Part shown: piece after piece, positions 1 to 7,789 of the stretch
Layout of the letters: each line of letters starts with the position of its first letter
Position numbering within the stretch: position 1 is the first letter of the stretch
Source: Modicisalibacter tunisiensis
Lineage (GTDB): Bacteria > Pseudomonadota > Gammaproteobacteria > Pseudomonadales > Halomonadaceae
NCBI RefSeq assembly: GCF_020148005.1
Contig: NZ_JAGXFD010000001.1
Coordinates: forward strand, 72,011-136,010
Length of the DNA: 64,000 bases
Reading direction: 5' to 3'
The notes under the pieces: generated by a model
What the model was told of the DNA's origin: nothing
Seen by the model: the letters and a program-made list of their open reading frames with translations, nothing else
Database searches by the model: none
Position numbers and translations under genes: made by a program

Positions 1-55
1 CCCGACAGGCCTTCAGGGCGCGCTGCAGGTCGGTGGCTTCTGGACGGCTGGCCAT
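1..55 (-). CDS. Truncated N-terminus, possibly a type I secretion ABC transporter
   Basis: Only the first 18 codons lie in the window, beginning at ATG 55 and running off the left edge. They read MASRPEATDLQRALKACR. The spacing L-x-x-A-x-x-A-C-R resembles, from memory, the start of PrtD/AprD-type type I secretion permease/ATPases, where an ACR(G)-F segment precedes the first membrane helix. This is a weak match on very few residues. No strong ribosome binding site precedes the ATG. The gene faces away from the repeat-rich gap at 56-623. Confidence 0.3.
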   Translation of the reverse strand, partial: MASRPEATDLQRALKACR

Positions 56-180
56 GCGTGCACTCACTCGATCGTTGGGTGACAGGGGTGAAGATCGCTC
101 GGACGTCCGGTGTCGCTCGGCGAGGGCGCCAAGCATAACAGATCGTGACACGCGAGCATGAGAGGAACCCCAAAATAGAA

Positions 181-205
181 CGAGGCGCCGCGATGCGGCG
201 CCTCG
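181..205 (-). terminator. Hairpin terminator for minus-strand transcription
   Basis: A perfect 11-bp stem (CGAGGCGCCGC / GCGGCGCCTCG) closes a 3-nt loop. On the minus strand it is followed by TTCTATTTT, a U-rich tail. It would stop transcripts arriving from the HEPN/MNT operon at 624-1333 after they cross the REP cluster. Confidence 0.55.
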
Positions 206-270
206 ATCAGGTACGGAAAACGGCGCTTGTTCGCCGCTTGGCTCAGGCCTGAACGCGCCACCGAGGCAGC

Positions 271-616
271 GCCGTCGGGGATGAATCCCCTCCCACAAGA
301 CAGCCCAGCCACCGGCCCGCCTGAATAGCCGTGGGAGCGACTTCAGTCGCGATAAGCCAACTACCGGGTCGCCGCTGTCGGGGATGAATCCCCTCCCACA
401 AGACAGCCCAGCCACCAGCCCGCCCGGCTTGCTGAATAGCCGTGGGAGCGACTTCAGTCGCGATAAGCCAACTACCGGGTCGCCGCCGTCGGGGATGAAT
501 CCCCTCCCACAAGGGATGCTCCAGGGGCACCGCTATCGGGGATAACTCCCTCCCTCAGGATGGGGACGCCTGCAGCGGAGAACCGGGATTTGTGTGGGAG
601 CGACTTCAGTCGCGAT
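271..616. repeat. REP/BIME cluster 1
   Basis: This cluster fills most of the 568-bp gene-free gap at 56-623. It contains a lone B-type REP (271-296, reverse), two A(+)/B(-) inverted pairs (331-399 and 442-510), a degraded B copy near 529-556 and an A copy at 594-616. A-type is GTGGGAGCGACTTCAGTCGC; B-type is GTGGGAGGGGATTCATCCCC. The two pairs are separated by similar spacers containing AAGACAGCCCAGCCACC and TGAATAGCC. The last A copy abuts the 3' end of the MNT gene. Nothing else was seen in this gap apart from the terminator at 181-205. Confidence 0.9.
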
Positions 617-623
617 GAGCCGG

Positions 624-929
624 TCACCGGGCCACCGCATCATCGAATCGCTGCCCCACCCGCGCGATATGCTCGCGCAGGGCCTCGCTGTCGATGTCCC
701 GATAGCGGATCACATCGAAGAGGTAGGGGGTGTTGAGCGCGTCCAGCCGGTCCAGGAGGCGCAGCACGTCACTCTCGGAAACGTCGCCGTAAAGTACCAG
801 GTCGATATCCGAACCGGGCCGACAGGTTCCCTTGGCTCGTGATCCGTAGATCACGGTCTTCTCCAGGCCCGGGCAGGCGGCGAGGGCACCCCGGATGGCC
901 TCGATCGTGCTCTCCGGCAGGCCGAACAT
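624..929 (-). CDS. mntA: MNT-type nucleotidyltransferase antitoxin
   Basis: A 101-aa minimal nucleotidyltransferase. The signature GSRAKGTCRPGSDIDL at residues 29-44 fits the GS-X10-DxD pattern: Gly29-Ser30 bind the nucleotide and Asp41/Asp43 bind Mg. In HEPN/MNT modules the MNT protein acts as antitoxin, in characterised cases by AMPylating the HEPN toxin on its Tyr. The ATG at 929 overlaps the stop of the upstream HEPN gene by one base, so the two are translationally coupled. The last codons (AVAR, stop) lie in the linker sequence of the adjoining REP element, so the C-terminus may have been reshaped by repeat insertion. Family assignment is firm; antitoxin action is inferred. Confidence 0.88.
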   Translation of the reverse strand: MFGLPESTIEAIRGALAACPGLEKTVIYGSRAKGTCRPGSDIDLVLYGDVSESDVLRLLDRLDALNTPYLFDVIRYRDIDSEALREHIARVGQRFDDAVAR

Positions 930-1333
930 CAGCGGTACCGCTCCATGGTCTGGCGAAACTGCTTCAGGGCCGGGTAATAGCGCTCGACGATCTTGCGGAA
1001 CTCGGTTTCCAGAATGCTGTGACGATACGCGTGGACCGTGTGGTTGCGAGTCTCGATCATGTCCATCCACACCTGTCCGTCTTCCAGCAGGCCGACGTTG
1101 AAGGCATGACGAGCCGCACTGCGCGACCCTGTGACATTCTGAATGCCTTCGTGTTCGAGGTAGTCCTTCATGACCTTCCAGGCAAGCTCGTGAGTGAACT
1201 CGAAGCGCTGGATGACGCCTTCCTTGATGATGTCCAGCGTCGTGTCGCCATACGCCTCGACCGCCTGCTCCAATTGGGAAAAAGCATTGCCGTAGTTGTC
1301 GAAACGCTGCTGCCAGCGAATATCCTCCCCCAT
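929..1333 (-). CDS. hepT: HEPN-domain toxin, HI0074 family
   Basis: A 134-aa helical HEPN protein of the 'nucleotidyltransferase substrate-binding' (HI0074) family. The RNase motif R-X4-H-X-Y is intact as RNHTVHAY, with Arg96, His101 and Tyr103. Such proteins cleave RNA and are neutralised by the partner MNT enzyme. ATG 1333 is chosen because AAGGAG lies 6 nt upstream; the alternative ATG at 1339 would place that Shine-Dalgarno directly against the start. It is the first gene of a two-gene operon. A type VII toxin-antitoxin role is likely but inferred. Confidence 0.88.
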   Translation of the reverse strand: MGEDIRWQQRFDNYGNAFSQLEQAVEAYGDTTLDIIKEGVIQRFEFTHELAWKVMKDYLEHEGIQNVTGSRSAARHAFNVGLLEDGQVWMDMIETRNHTVHAYRHSILETEFRKIVERYYPALKQFRQTMERYR

Positions 1334-1445
1334 CGCCATCTCCTTTCCGGAAGGTCCGCAACAAGCAGGCAGGCCATGCCTCTTTCGAGGACATGGCCCG
1401 CCAGCGTCACTATCGCTTCATGCCATTACAGGCAGCGATACACTC

Positions 1446-2708
1446 TCAACGATACACCGGCAGCCGCGCGCAGACGGCCTCGACCCTGGCCTTGACGTCG
1501 GCCTCGGCCTGGGCGGAATCGCCCTGCTGCATGGCGTCAAGGATGTCGCAGATCCAGCCGGCCAGGTCGCGGCACTCGGTCTCGCCGAAGCCGCGGGTGG
1601 TCACCGCCGGGGTGCCGATACGCAGGCCGGAGGTGACGAACGGGCTCTGCGGGTCGCCCGGCACGGCGTTCTTGTTGACGGTGATGTGGGCGCGGCCCAG
1701 CGCGGCGTCCGCGTCCTTGCCGGTCAGCCCCTGCTTGATCAGCGAGAGCAGGAAGAGGTGATCCTCGGTGCCGCCGGAGACCACGTCGTAGCCGCGCTCG
1801 AGGAACACGCCGGCCATCGCCTGGGCGTTGGCGACCACCTGCTGCTGGTAGGTCTTGAACTCGGGCGCCATGGCCTCCTTGAAGCAGATCGCCTTGGCGG
1901 CGATGACGTGCTCCAGCGGGCCGCCCTGGATGCCCGGGAAGACCGCGGACTGCAGCTTCTTCTCGATGTCGGCGTTGCCCTCGGCGGAGAGGATCAGGCC
2001 GCCGCGCGGGCCGCGCAGGGTCTTGTGGGTGGTGGTGGTGACCACATGGGCATGGGGCAGCGGGCTCGGGTAGACGCCGGCGGCGACCAGGCCGGCGATG
2101 TGCGCCATGTCGACCAGCAGGTAGGCGCCCACCTCGTCGGCGATTTCGCGGAACCTGGCCCAGTCGATGATCTGGGAGTAGGCGGAGAAGCCGGCGATGA
2201 TCATCTTCGGCTGATGCTCGCGGGCCAGCTTGGCGACGTCGTCGTAGTCGATGCGGCCGCTGTCGTCGATGCCGTACTGCACGGCGTTGTAGTGCTTGCC
2301 CGAGAAGTTGGGCCTGGCGCCGTGGGTCAGATGGCCGCCGGCATCGAGGCTCATGCCCAGCACGGTGTCGCCCGGCTTGACCAGCGCCTGGAAGACCGCA
2401 CCGTTGGCCTGCGAGCCGGAGTGCGGCTGGACGTTGGCGTAGGTGGCGTTGAACAGCTCCCTGGCGTAGTCGATGGCCAGCTGCTCGACCACGTCGACGT
2501 ACTCGCAGCCGCCGTAGTAGCGCTTGCCGGGATAGCCTTCCGCATACTTGTTGGTCAGCTGGCTGCCCTGAGCCTCCATGACGCGGGGGCTGGCATAGTT
2601 CTCGGAAGCGATCAGCTCGATGTGCGCTTCCTGACGCGCGCTCTCCTTCTGCATCGCATCGAACAGGGCATCATCGAAACCGGCAATCTGCATGTCACGG
2701 CTGAACAT
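1446..2708 (-). CDS. glyA: Serine hydroxymethyltransferase
   Basis: PLP-dependent cytosolic enzyme converting serine plus tetrahydrofolate to glycine and 5,10-methylene-THF, the main one-carbon source. The product is 420 aa, the usual family length. Visible motifs are the folate/PLP segment [13 protein letters not shown] near residue 120 and the Schiff-base lysine in [14 protein letters not shown] near residue 230. ATG 2708 gives the typical start [12 protein letters not shown] with a GAGG about 10 nt upstream. The frame stays open to 2987 only by running through a REP pair. It is monocistronic, lying between two toxin-antitoxin loci. Confidence 0.97.
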   Translation of the reverse strand: MFSRDMQIAGFDDALFDAMQKESARQEAHIELIASENYASPRVMEAQGSQLTNKYAEGYPGKRYYGGCEYVDVVEQLAIDYARELFNATYANVQPHSGSQANGAVFQALVKPGDTVLGMSLDAGGHLTHGARPNFSGKHYNAVQYGIDDSGRIDYDDVAKLAREHQPKMIIAGFSAYSQIIDWARFREIADEVGAYLLVDMAHIAGLVAAGVYPSPLPHAHVVTTTTHKTLRGPRGGLILSAEGNADIEKKLQSAVFPGIQGGPLEHVIAAKAICFKEAMAPEFKTYQQQVVANAQAMAGVFLERGYDVVSGGTEDHLFLLSLIKQGLTGKDADAALGRAHITVNKNAVPGDPQSPFVTSGLRIGTPAVTTRGFGETECRDLAGWICDILDAMQQGDSAQAEADVKARVEAVCARLPVYR

Positions 2709-3041
2709 CGGCGTAGAGTCCTCGAGTCGAGAGGTGAAACGAACCGGCATGATACTCCACCCCCCGGAGGCTTTCACATGAAAGGGGGTCATGCCTGCCC
2801 GAGAATTTCTCACCTCGGGTTTAGTCAGACTGAAGCCTGGGGCATTCCTTGTGGGAGGGAATTCATCCCCGACAGCGGTGCCTCGGTGCCGGGTTTCATC
2901 GCGACTGAAGTCGCTCCCACACCAATCCCTGTTCTTCGGTGCAGTCATCCCCGACGGCGGTGGCCGATTCAGTGTCAGCCTGGCCATTGCCCTGCCGAAG
3001 ACATATGCTCAGGCATAGGCCAACAAGGAGACGAGGATATC
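2709..3041. other. Gene-free region between glyA and vapB
   Basis: These 333 bp hold the divergent upstream regions of glyA and vapBC. At 2759-2789 there is a bulged hairpin with the dyad CTTTCA-CA-TGAAAG, a possible glyA leader element or operator. A B(+)/A(-) REP pair lies at 2850-2921, and a fragment of a further B element near 2946-2965. A strong Shine-Dalgarno (AAGGAG) for vapB lies at 3025-3030. No small ORF was convincing. Confidence 0.6.
2850..2921. repeat. REP pair, inverted orientation B(+)/A(-)
   Basis: B-type REP (GTGGGAGGGAATTCATCCCC, one stem mismatch) followed by the reverse complement of an A-type REP (GCGACTGAAGTCGCTCCCAC). It is the mirror image of the A(+)/B(-) pairs elsewhere. 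The flank after the A copy matches, in reverse, the spacer CCGGAGAACCGGGATTTGT found near 580 and 7820. Confidence 0.88.
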
Positions 3042-3281
3042 ATGTCAACCGAACGCCATGTCCGCCTGTTCCGCAACGGCCGCAACCAGGCCCTGCGCAT
3101 CCCGCGCGAGTTCGAGTTCGCCGGCAATGAGGCCATCATGCGCCGCGAGGGCGATACCCTGATCATCGAGCCGGTCAGGAAGCCCGGCTTGCTGAGCACC
3201 CTGAAACGGCTCGACCCCGTCGATGAGCCGCTGGGTGATGTCGATGAAGGCATGCTGCCACTCGATGATGTCGATTTATGA
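3042..3281 (+). CDS. vapB: VapB-type antitoxin, AbrB/SpoVT fold
   Basis: A 79-aa protein. Residues 5-45 (HVRLFRNGRNQALRIPREFE, then a DTLIIEP strand) form an AbrB/MazE-like swapped-hairpin DNA-binding domain. The acidic C-terminal tail (DEPLGDVDEGMLPLDDVDL) is of the kind that occupies the toxin active site. ATG 3042 follows an AAGGAG at 3025-3030. Its stop overlaps the vapC start (ATGA), so translation is coupled. Antitoxins of this family bind the operon promoter with their toxin; autoregulation is inferred. Confidence 0.9.
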   Translation: MSTERHVRLFRNGRNQALRIPREFEFAGNEAIMRREGDTLIIEPVRKPGLLSTLKRLDPVDEPLGDVDEGMLPLDDVDL

Positions 3282-3697
3282 GCACCGGCGGCTACCTGCT
3301 GGATACCAACATCGTTTCCGCACTCGTGCGCGACCCGCATGGCCCCGTTATGGAGCGGATCGCCGCCGTGGGCGAGGAAGCCGTCGCAACCAGTATCATC
3401 GTCGCGGCGGAGTTGCGCTTCGGCGCAAGAAAGCGAGGCTCCGAGCGCCTGACACGCCAGGTGGAAATCCTGCTCGAGGTACTCGACGTGCATCCCTTCG
3501 AGCCCCCGGCCGATCGCCATTACGCCCGCCTGCGTCGGCAACTGGAACGAGCCGGGACGCCGATCGGCCCCAACGACATGCTGATCGCCGCTCAGGCATT
3601 GGCGGAACAGCGCGTCCTGGTCACCGCCAATGAGGGGGAATTTCGCCGGTTCAAAGGGCTCGAGGTAGAAAACTGGCTGGCTGAAGCCCCGCGTTGA
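3278..3697 (+). CDS. vapC: VapC-type PIN-domain ribonuclease toxin
   Basis: A 139-aa PIN-domain protein. Acidic active-site positions are visible: Asp9 in LLDTNI, Glu near 45 in IVAAELRFG and Asp near 98 in GPNDMLIAA, with the fourth position in the TANEGEF segment. VapC toxins are Mg-dependent endoribonucleases that usually cut tRNA or rRNA; the target cannot be read from sequence. It overlaps vapB by four bases. A REP pair follows directly downstream at 3723-3795. Confidence 0.92.
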   Translation: MSTGGYLLDTNIVSALVRDPHGPVMERIAAVGEEAVATSIIVAAELRFGARKRGSERLTRQVEILLEVLDVHPFEPPADRHYARLRRQLERAGTPIGPNDMLIAAQALAEQRVLVTANEGEFRRFKGLEVENWLAEAPR

Positions 3698-3722
3698 CGA
3701 CGGGACGGCGCGGCAAGCCTTC

Positions 3723-3795
3723 TCGGGAAAGGGGATTCATCCCCGACGGCGGCGGCCCGGTGGCCGGCTCATCGCGACTGACGTCGCTCCCACAA
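3723..3795. repeat. REP pair, B(+)/A(-)
   Basis: B-type stem GGGGATTCATCCCC is intact but its head is degraded (TCGGGAAA for GTGGGAG). It is followed by a reverse A copy with a shifted loop (GCGACTGACGTCGCTCCCAC). It lies between the converging vapC and ABC permease genes and may act as a 3' hairpin for both. Confidence 0.8.
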
Positions 3796-3838
3796 GAAGC
3801 CGCTCCCATCATGGATAGCGTCATATGGCGTCCGGTGG

Positions 3839-6376
3839 TCATCCCTCCCCCAGCAGCCCCAGGCTGGTCACGGGCGCCTGGCGGCGCACGCCCCGGGACA
3901 GCCCGTGGCCGATCGCGCCGATCAGCAGCGCCCCGCCGAGGGGCAGCACCAGCCACAGCAGGCCGTGCAGGCGCGGCGGCAGGGCCAGCCAGTGGTAGAG
4001 GCCGAAGGCGGCAAGCTCGGTGAGCAACGCGGCCATCAGCCCGCTGGTCAGCCCCAGCAGGGCGAATTCCACGCCCTGCACCCGCGAGATCAGCCGGCCG
4101 CCGGCGCCGAAGACCCGCAGCAGGCCGCTTTCGTGGGCGCGCTGGGCGTGGCTGGCGGTCAGGGCGGCATAGAGCACGCTGACCCCGGCCAGCAGCACGA
4201 AGGCCAGCACCAGCTCCACCGCGCGGGTCACCTGGTCGAGCAGCTCGCGCACCCGGCCGAGGATGGCGTCGACGTTGAGCAGCGAGACGCCCGGATAGGC
4301 ACGCACCAGCCTGGCCAGCACATCGCCGTGGGCGGCGGCATCGAGGTGGAAGGCGGTGAGGTAGCTGTGGCCGTAGCGCTCCAGCACCCCGGGCGGGAAG
4401 ATGACGTAGAAGTTGGGGCGGAAGCTGTCCCAGTCGAGGTCGCGCAGGCTGGTGATGCGCCCGGTGACCCGCTCGCTGCCGATGGTGAAGCTCAGGGTGT
4501 CGCCGAGCCCCACGCCGAGCCGCGCGGCGAGCCCGCTTTCCAGCGAGATCGGCACCGGGCCGTCGCCACCCGCCTGTCCGGCGTCGGCGGCGAACCACTC
4601 GCCGGCCACCACGCGGTTGCCCTCGGGCACCTCGGTCTGCCAGGTCAGGTTGAGCTCGCGGCGCAGGGCGTTGTCGCCGCGGCTGTCTTCCGGCACCGCG
4701 GCCTCCGGCGAGCGCCCGTCGATGGCGGTGATCCGCCCGCGCACCATCGGGTAGAGCGCGGTGCGGGTGTCGGCGACGGCGTCGAGCAGCTCGACGAAGC
4801 CCTCGCGCTCGGCGGGCTGGATGTTGATGGCGAAGAAGTTGGGCGTGTCGGCGGGCAGCTGGGTCTGCCAGGTGGTCAGCAGATCGCCGCGCACCAGGGT
4901 GATGATCGCCATCGCCGCGAAGGTCACGGCGAAGGCCAGCAGCTGGCCGAGGCTGGCCCGGCGGCGACGCGCCAGCTGGCTGCCGCCCAGGCGCACCGCA
5001 CGCACCCAGCCGCCCTGCCGCTCGCCGCCGCCGAATGCCTTCACCGCCCGCAGCATCAGCCCCAGCAGCAGCCAGCCCAGCCCCCACAGCAGCGCCAGCG
5101 CGACCAGCCCGCCGACCAGCAGCGTGGCGGCCAGCGCCGGATCGCCGGAGTAGAGCCACAGCAGCGCGCCGAACACCAGGCCGGCCACGGCCACCACCAG
5201 CCAGGCGGCGGCCGGCAGCGGGTCGAGCTCGCGGCGCAGCACCTTGAGCGCGCTGACCCGCTTCAGGCGCAGCAGGGTCGGCCCGGCGAAGCCGACCAGC
5301 ACGGCCAGCGCGGTGAGCACCCCGAGCAGCAGCGGCAGCACCCCGGGCGGCGGCAGCTCCAGCGGCAGGAAGCGGGACAGCAGCGCCAGCAGCGCGGCCT
5401 GCCCGGCCATGCCCAGCAGCGCCCCGGCCACCGAGGCGGCCAGCGCCAGCCACAGCAGCTGCCAGGCGAACAGGGTCGCCAGCTTACGCTGCGAGGCGCC
5501 GAAGCAGCGCAGCAGCGCGGCGGTATCCAGGTGGCGGTCGACGTAGCGCCGCGTGGCCATCGCCACCGCCACCCCGGCCAGCAGCACCGCCGCCAGCCCG
5601 GCCAGGCTCAGGTACTTGTCGGCGCGCTCCAGGGCACTGCCCAGCTGAGGGCGGTCGTCGCGCACGTCCACCACCCGGACCCCCTGCGCCGCCAGCCGCT
5701 CGAGGGTAGCCGACACCGCCGCCACCGCGCCGGGCGGTCCCTTGGCGAGCAGCTCGTACTCGATGCGCGAGCCGGGGCGCACCAGGCCGGTGGCCTCGAG
5801 ATCCGTCCGGCGCATCATCAGCCGCGGGCTGAAGGCCGAGAACCCCGCACTCTGGTCGGGCTCGCGCTCGATCAGCCCGGTCACGGCCAGCTCGCTGGCG
5901 CCGACCCGGACCGTCTCGCCGAGCGTCACGTCGAGCAGCTGCGCCAGGCGCGGGGCGATCCACACGCCGCCCGGCTCGGGGCCGCGGGCCAGCGCCTCGA
6001 CGCCGTCGCCGCGATCGACCCGCACCTCGCCGTAGAGCGGATAGGCGGCATCGACCACCTTGAGGCTGGCCAGCTGGAAGGCATCACTGCGACTGACCAT
6101 CGACACCATGTCGACCTGGTCGGAGAGCGTCAGGCCGGCCTCGCGCAGGCTCGCGCGCAGGGCGTCGTCGAACGGCTCGCCCTGCTCGAGCTTGATGTCG
6201 CCGCCGGTGAGCTGCCCGGCCTGGCGGGTCAGCCCCCGGTCCAGCCGGTCGAGGAAGAAGCCGATCATGGTCGTGGCGGCCACGGCCAGGGCCAGGGCGA
6301 CGAACAGCGCGCGCACGTCGCCGGCCCGCAGGTCGCGGCGCAGCCCCTTGAGCGAGAGCGCCAGCCAGTGGGTCAT
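3839..6376 (-). CDS. ybbP: ABC transporter permease, YbbP/FtsX-like
   Basis: An 845-aa inner-membrane permease of the MacB/FtsX class in the YbbP layout. There is an N-terminal helix (about 25-45), a large periplasmic domain, a central cluster of helices around 270-500, a second periplasmic domain and C-terminal helices after about 715. The repeated FtsX cores are visible (LSLAGLAAVLLAGVAVAMAT and LVLAFVLLAGVSVLYAALTA). ATG 6376 overlaps the stop of the ATPase gene (ATGA). With the neighbouring ATPase it would form a mechanotransmitting or lipoprotein/lipid-extracting transporter; the substrate is unknown. The ybbA-ybbP/tesA arrangement matches that of E. coli. Confidence 0.87.
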   Translation of the reverse strand: MTHWLALSLKGLRRDLRAGDVRALFVALALAVAATTMIGFFLDRLDRGLTRQAGQLTGGDIKLEQGEPFDDALRASLREAGLTLSDQVDMVSMVSRSDAFQLASLKVVDAAYPLYGEVRVDRGDGVEALARGPEPGGVWIAPRLAQLLDVTLGETVRVGASELAVTGLIEREPDQSAGFSAFSPRLMMRRTDLEATGLVRPGSRIEYELLAKGPPGAVAAVSATLERLAAQGVRVVDVRDDRPQLGSALERADKYLSLAGLAAVLLAGVAVAMATRRYVDRHLDTAALLRCFGASQRKLATLFAWQLLWLALAASVAGALLGMAGQAALLALLSRFLPLELPPPGVLPLLLGVLTALAVLVGFAGPTLLRLKRVSALKVLRRELDPLPAAAWLVVAVAGLVFGALLWLYSGDPALAATLLVGGLVALALLWGLGWLLLGLMLRAVKAFGGGERQGGWVRAVRLGGSQLARRRRASLGQLLAFAVTFAAMAIITLVRGDLLTTWQTQLPADTPNFFAINIQPAEREGFVELLDAVADTRTALYPMVRGRITAIDGRSPEAAVPEDSRGDNALRRELNLTWQTEVPEGNRVVAGEWFAADAGQAGGDGPVPISLESGLAARLGVGLGDTLSFTIGSERVTGRITSLRDLDWDSFRPNFYVIFPPGVLERYGHSYLTAFHLDAAAHGDVLARLVRAYPGVSLLNVDAILGRVRELLDQVTRAVELVLAFVLLAGVSVLYAALTASHAQRAHESGLLRVFGAGGRLISRVQGVEFALLGLTSGLMAALLTELAAFGLYHWLALPPRLHGLLWLVLPLGGALLIGAIGHGLSRGVRRQAPVTSLGLLGEG

Positions 6377-7101
6377 GCCTGCACCTCGTCGGGTCGCAGC
6401 GCGATCAGTCGCCCGGCGTCCAGGCGCAGGCAGCGGTCGCAGCGCCGCGCCAGGTGCGGGTCGTGGGTGACCAGCACCAGGGTGGTGCCGGCCTCGCGGT
6501 TGAGCGCGAACAGCAGGTCGATGATCGCCCCGCCGGTGTCGCGGTCGAGGTTGCCGGTGGGCTCGTCGGCGAACACCAGTTCCGGCTCGGTGACGAAGGC
6601 CCGCGCCACGGCGACCCGCTGCTGCTCGCCGCCGGAGAGCTGCTTGGGCAGATGATCGAGCCGCTCGCCGAGGCCGACCCGGGCCAGCCACTCGCGTGCC
6701 CGCTGCGGATGATCGCGGCCCGGCACCAGCTCCAGCGGCAGCAGCACGTTCTCCAGGGCGGTCAGGGTCGGCAGCAGCTGGAAGTTCTGGAACACGAAGC
6801 CCACCCGGCCGGCTCGCAGCGCGGCGCGGCCGTCCTCGTCCAGCGCGCCCAGCGAGGCGCCGAACAGCGTCAACTCGCCGCCGCTGGGCGTGTCGAGCCC
6901 CGCCAGCAGGCCGAGCAGGGTCGACTTGCCGGCCCCGGAACTTCCCAGGATCGCCACGCTCTCACCCCGGGACACGTCGAGGTCCAGGTCGTCGAGGATC
7001 GTCAGGTTCCGTTCGCCGCTGACGACCTGCTTGGTCAGGCCGCGAGCCTGTAGAATCGAGGACTCTTCAACAGCGGATTCACGCGCCCGGGAGTTGGACA
7101 T
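6373..7101 (-). CDS. ybbA: ABC transporter ATPase, YbbA/LolD-like
   Basis: A 242-aa cytoplasmic ATPase partner of the downstream permease. Visible motifs are Walker A GSSGAGKST, Q-loop FVFQNFQLLPTL, signature LSGGEQQRV, Walker B ELVFADEPTGNLD and the switch His in LVTHD. The C-terminal CDRCLRL segment is characteristic of YbbA. ATG 7101 (MSNSRARES) shares the CATG with the divergent tesA start codon. A shorter N-terminus is possible because homologues begin about 15 residues later. The frame is open upstream but reads through tesA antisense. Confidence 0.9.
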   Translation of the reverse strand: MSNSRARESAVEESSILQARGLTKQVVSGERNLTILDDLDLDVSRGESVAILGSSGAGKSTLLGLLAGLDTPSGGELTLFGASLGALDEDGRAALRAGRVGFVFQNFQLLPTLTALENVLLPLELVPGRDHPQRAREWLARVGLGERLDHLPKQLSGGEQQRVAVARAFVTEPELVFADEPTGNLDRDTGGAIIDLLFALNREAGTTLVLVTHDPHLARRCDRCLRLDAGRLIALRPDEVQA

Positions 7102-7789
7102 GAGACAAGCGTTTCCTGTGACTGGTCGGTTCATGCTGCTGCCCCTGCTGGTCATGTGGCTGGGGATGGCCTCGGCGTTCGCCGCCGGCTCCGGCACCAC
7201 GCTGCTGGTAATGGGCGACAGCCTGAGCGCCGGCTACGGCATCGAGCGCGATCGCGGCTGGGTCGCCCTGCTCGACGCCCGCCTGCCCGACTCGGTCACG
7301 GTGGTCAACGCCAGCATCAGCGGCGAGACCACCGCCGGCGGCGCGACCCGCCTGCCCGAGCTGCTCGCACGCCACACCCCCGACATCGTGGTGATCGAGC
7401 TGGGCGGCAACGACGGGCTGCGCGGCCTGCCGCCGACCCAGATGCGCGCCAACCTGGCCAAAATGATCGAAGCCACGCGTGACAGCGGTGCCCGGGTGCT
7501 GCTGGTGGGCATCGAGGTGCCGCCCAACTACGGTCAAGCCTATGCCGAGGCGTTCCGCCAGGTCTATCACGATCTTGCCGAGCGCTACCAGGTACCGCTG
7601 GTGCCCTTCCTGCTCGACGGCGTGGCGCTGGACGACTCGCTGATGCAGGACGACGGCCTCCACCCCAACGCCGAGGCCCAGCCGCAGCTGCTCGACAACG
7701 TCTGGCCGGCGCTGGAGAAGCTGCTGCCCCAAGGCGGGGGCAAATTCAGTCGCGACGGGTCGACCGCCGGGCACCGCCGTCGGGAATAA
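7100..7789 (+). CDS. tesA: Periplasmic thioesterase/lysophospholipase, SGNH family
   Basis: TesA/ApeA-type esterase of 229 aa. The signal peptide ends near residue 29 (ASAFAA). SGNH blocks are intact: nucleophile Ser41 in GDSLSAGYG, the oxyanion segment LGGNDGLRG and catalytic Asp/His in DDGLHPN. It hydrolyses acyl-CoA thioesters and lysophospholipids in the periplasm. The ATG at 7100 overlaps the divergent ybbA start. The final residues (GKFSRDGSTAGHRRRE) are encoded by a degraded REP pair, whose B copy supplies the TAA stop. A later start at MLLPLL (7133) would shorten the signal peptide. Confidence 0.93.
   Translation: MRQAFPVTGRFMLLPLLVMWLGMASAFAAGSGTTLLVMGDSLSAGYGIERDRGWVALLDARLPDSVTVVNASISGETTAGGATRLPELLARHTPDIVVIELGGNDGLRGLPPTQMRANLAKMIEATRDSGARVLLVGIEVPPNYGQAYAEAFRQVYHDLAERYQVPLVPFLLDGVALDDSLMQDDGLHPNAEAQPQLLDNVWPALEKLLPQGGGKFSRDGSTAGHRRRE

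Noticed and set aside
243-530. A 95-codon ORF with internally repeated peptide
   Set aside because: The peptide repetition comes directly from tandem REP units; there is no ribosome site or homology.
624-1394. A single 256-codon HEPN-MNT fusion
   Set aside because: The N-terminal part of this frame is out of frame with the HEPN protein; the two genes are separate with a one-base overlap.
1296-3281. A 661-codon plus-strand open frame covering glyA antisense and ending as vapB
   Set aside because: The upstream part is the GC-rich shadow of glyA, with no ribosome binding site and low-complexity composition; only the last 79 codons (vapB) have homology and a Shine-Dalgarno.
3905-6655. A 916-codon plus-strand open frame
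   Set aside because: It is antisense to the ABC permease, rich in Gln/Arg/His as expected of a high-GC shadow frame, and has no recognisable domain.
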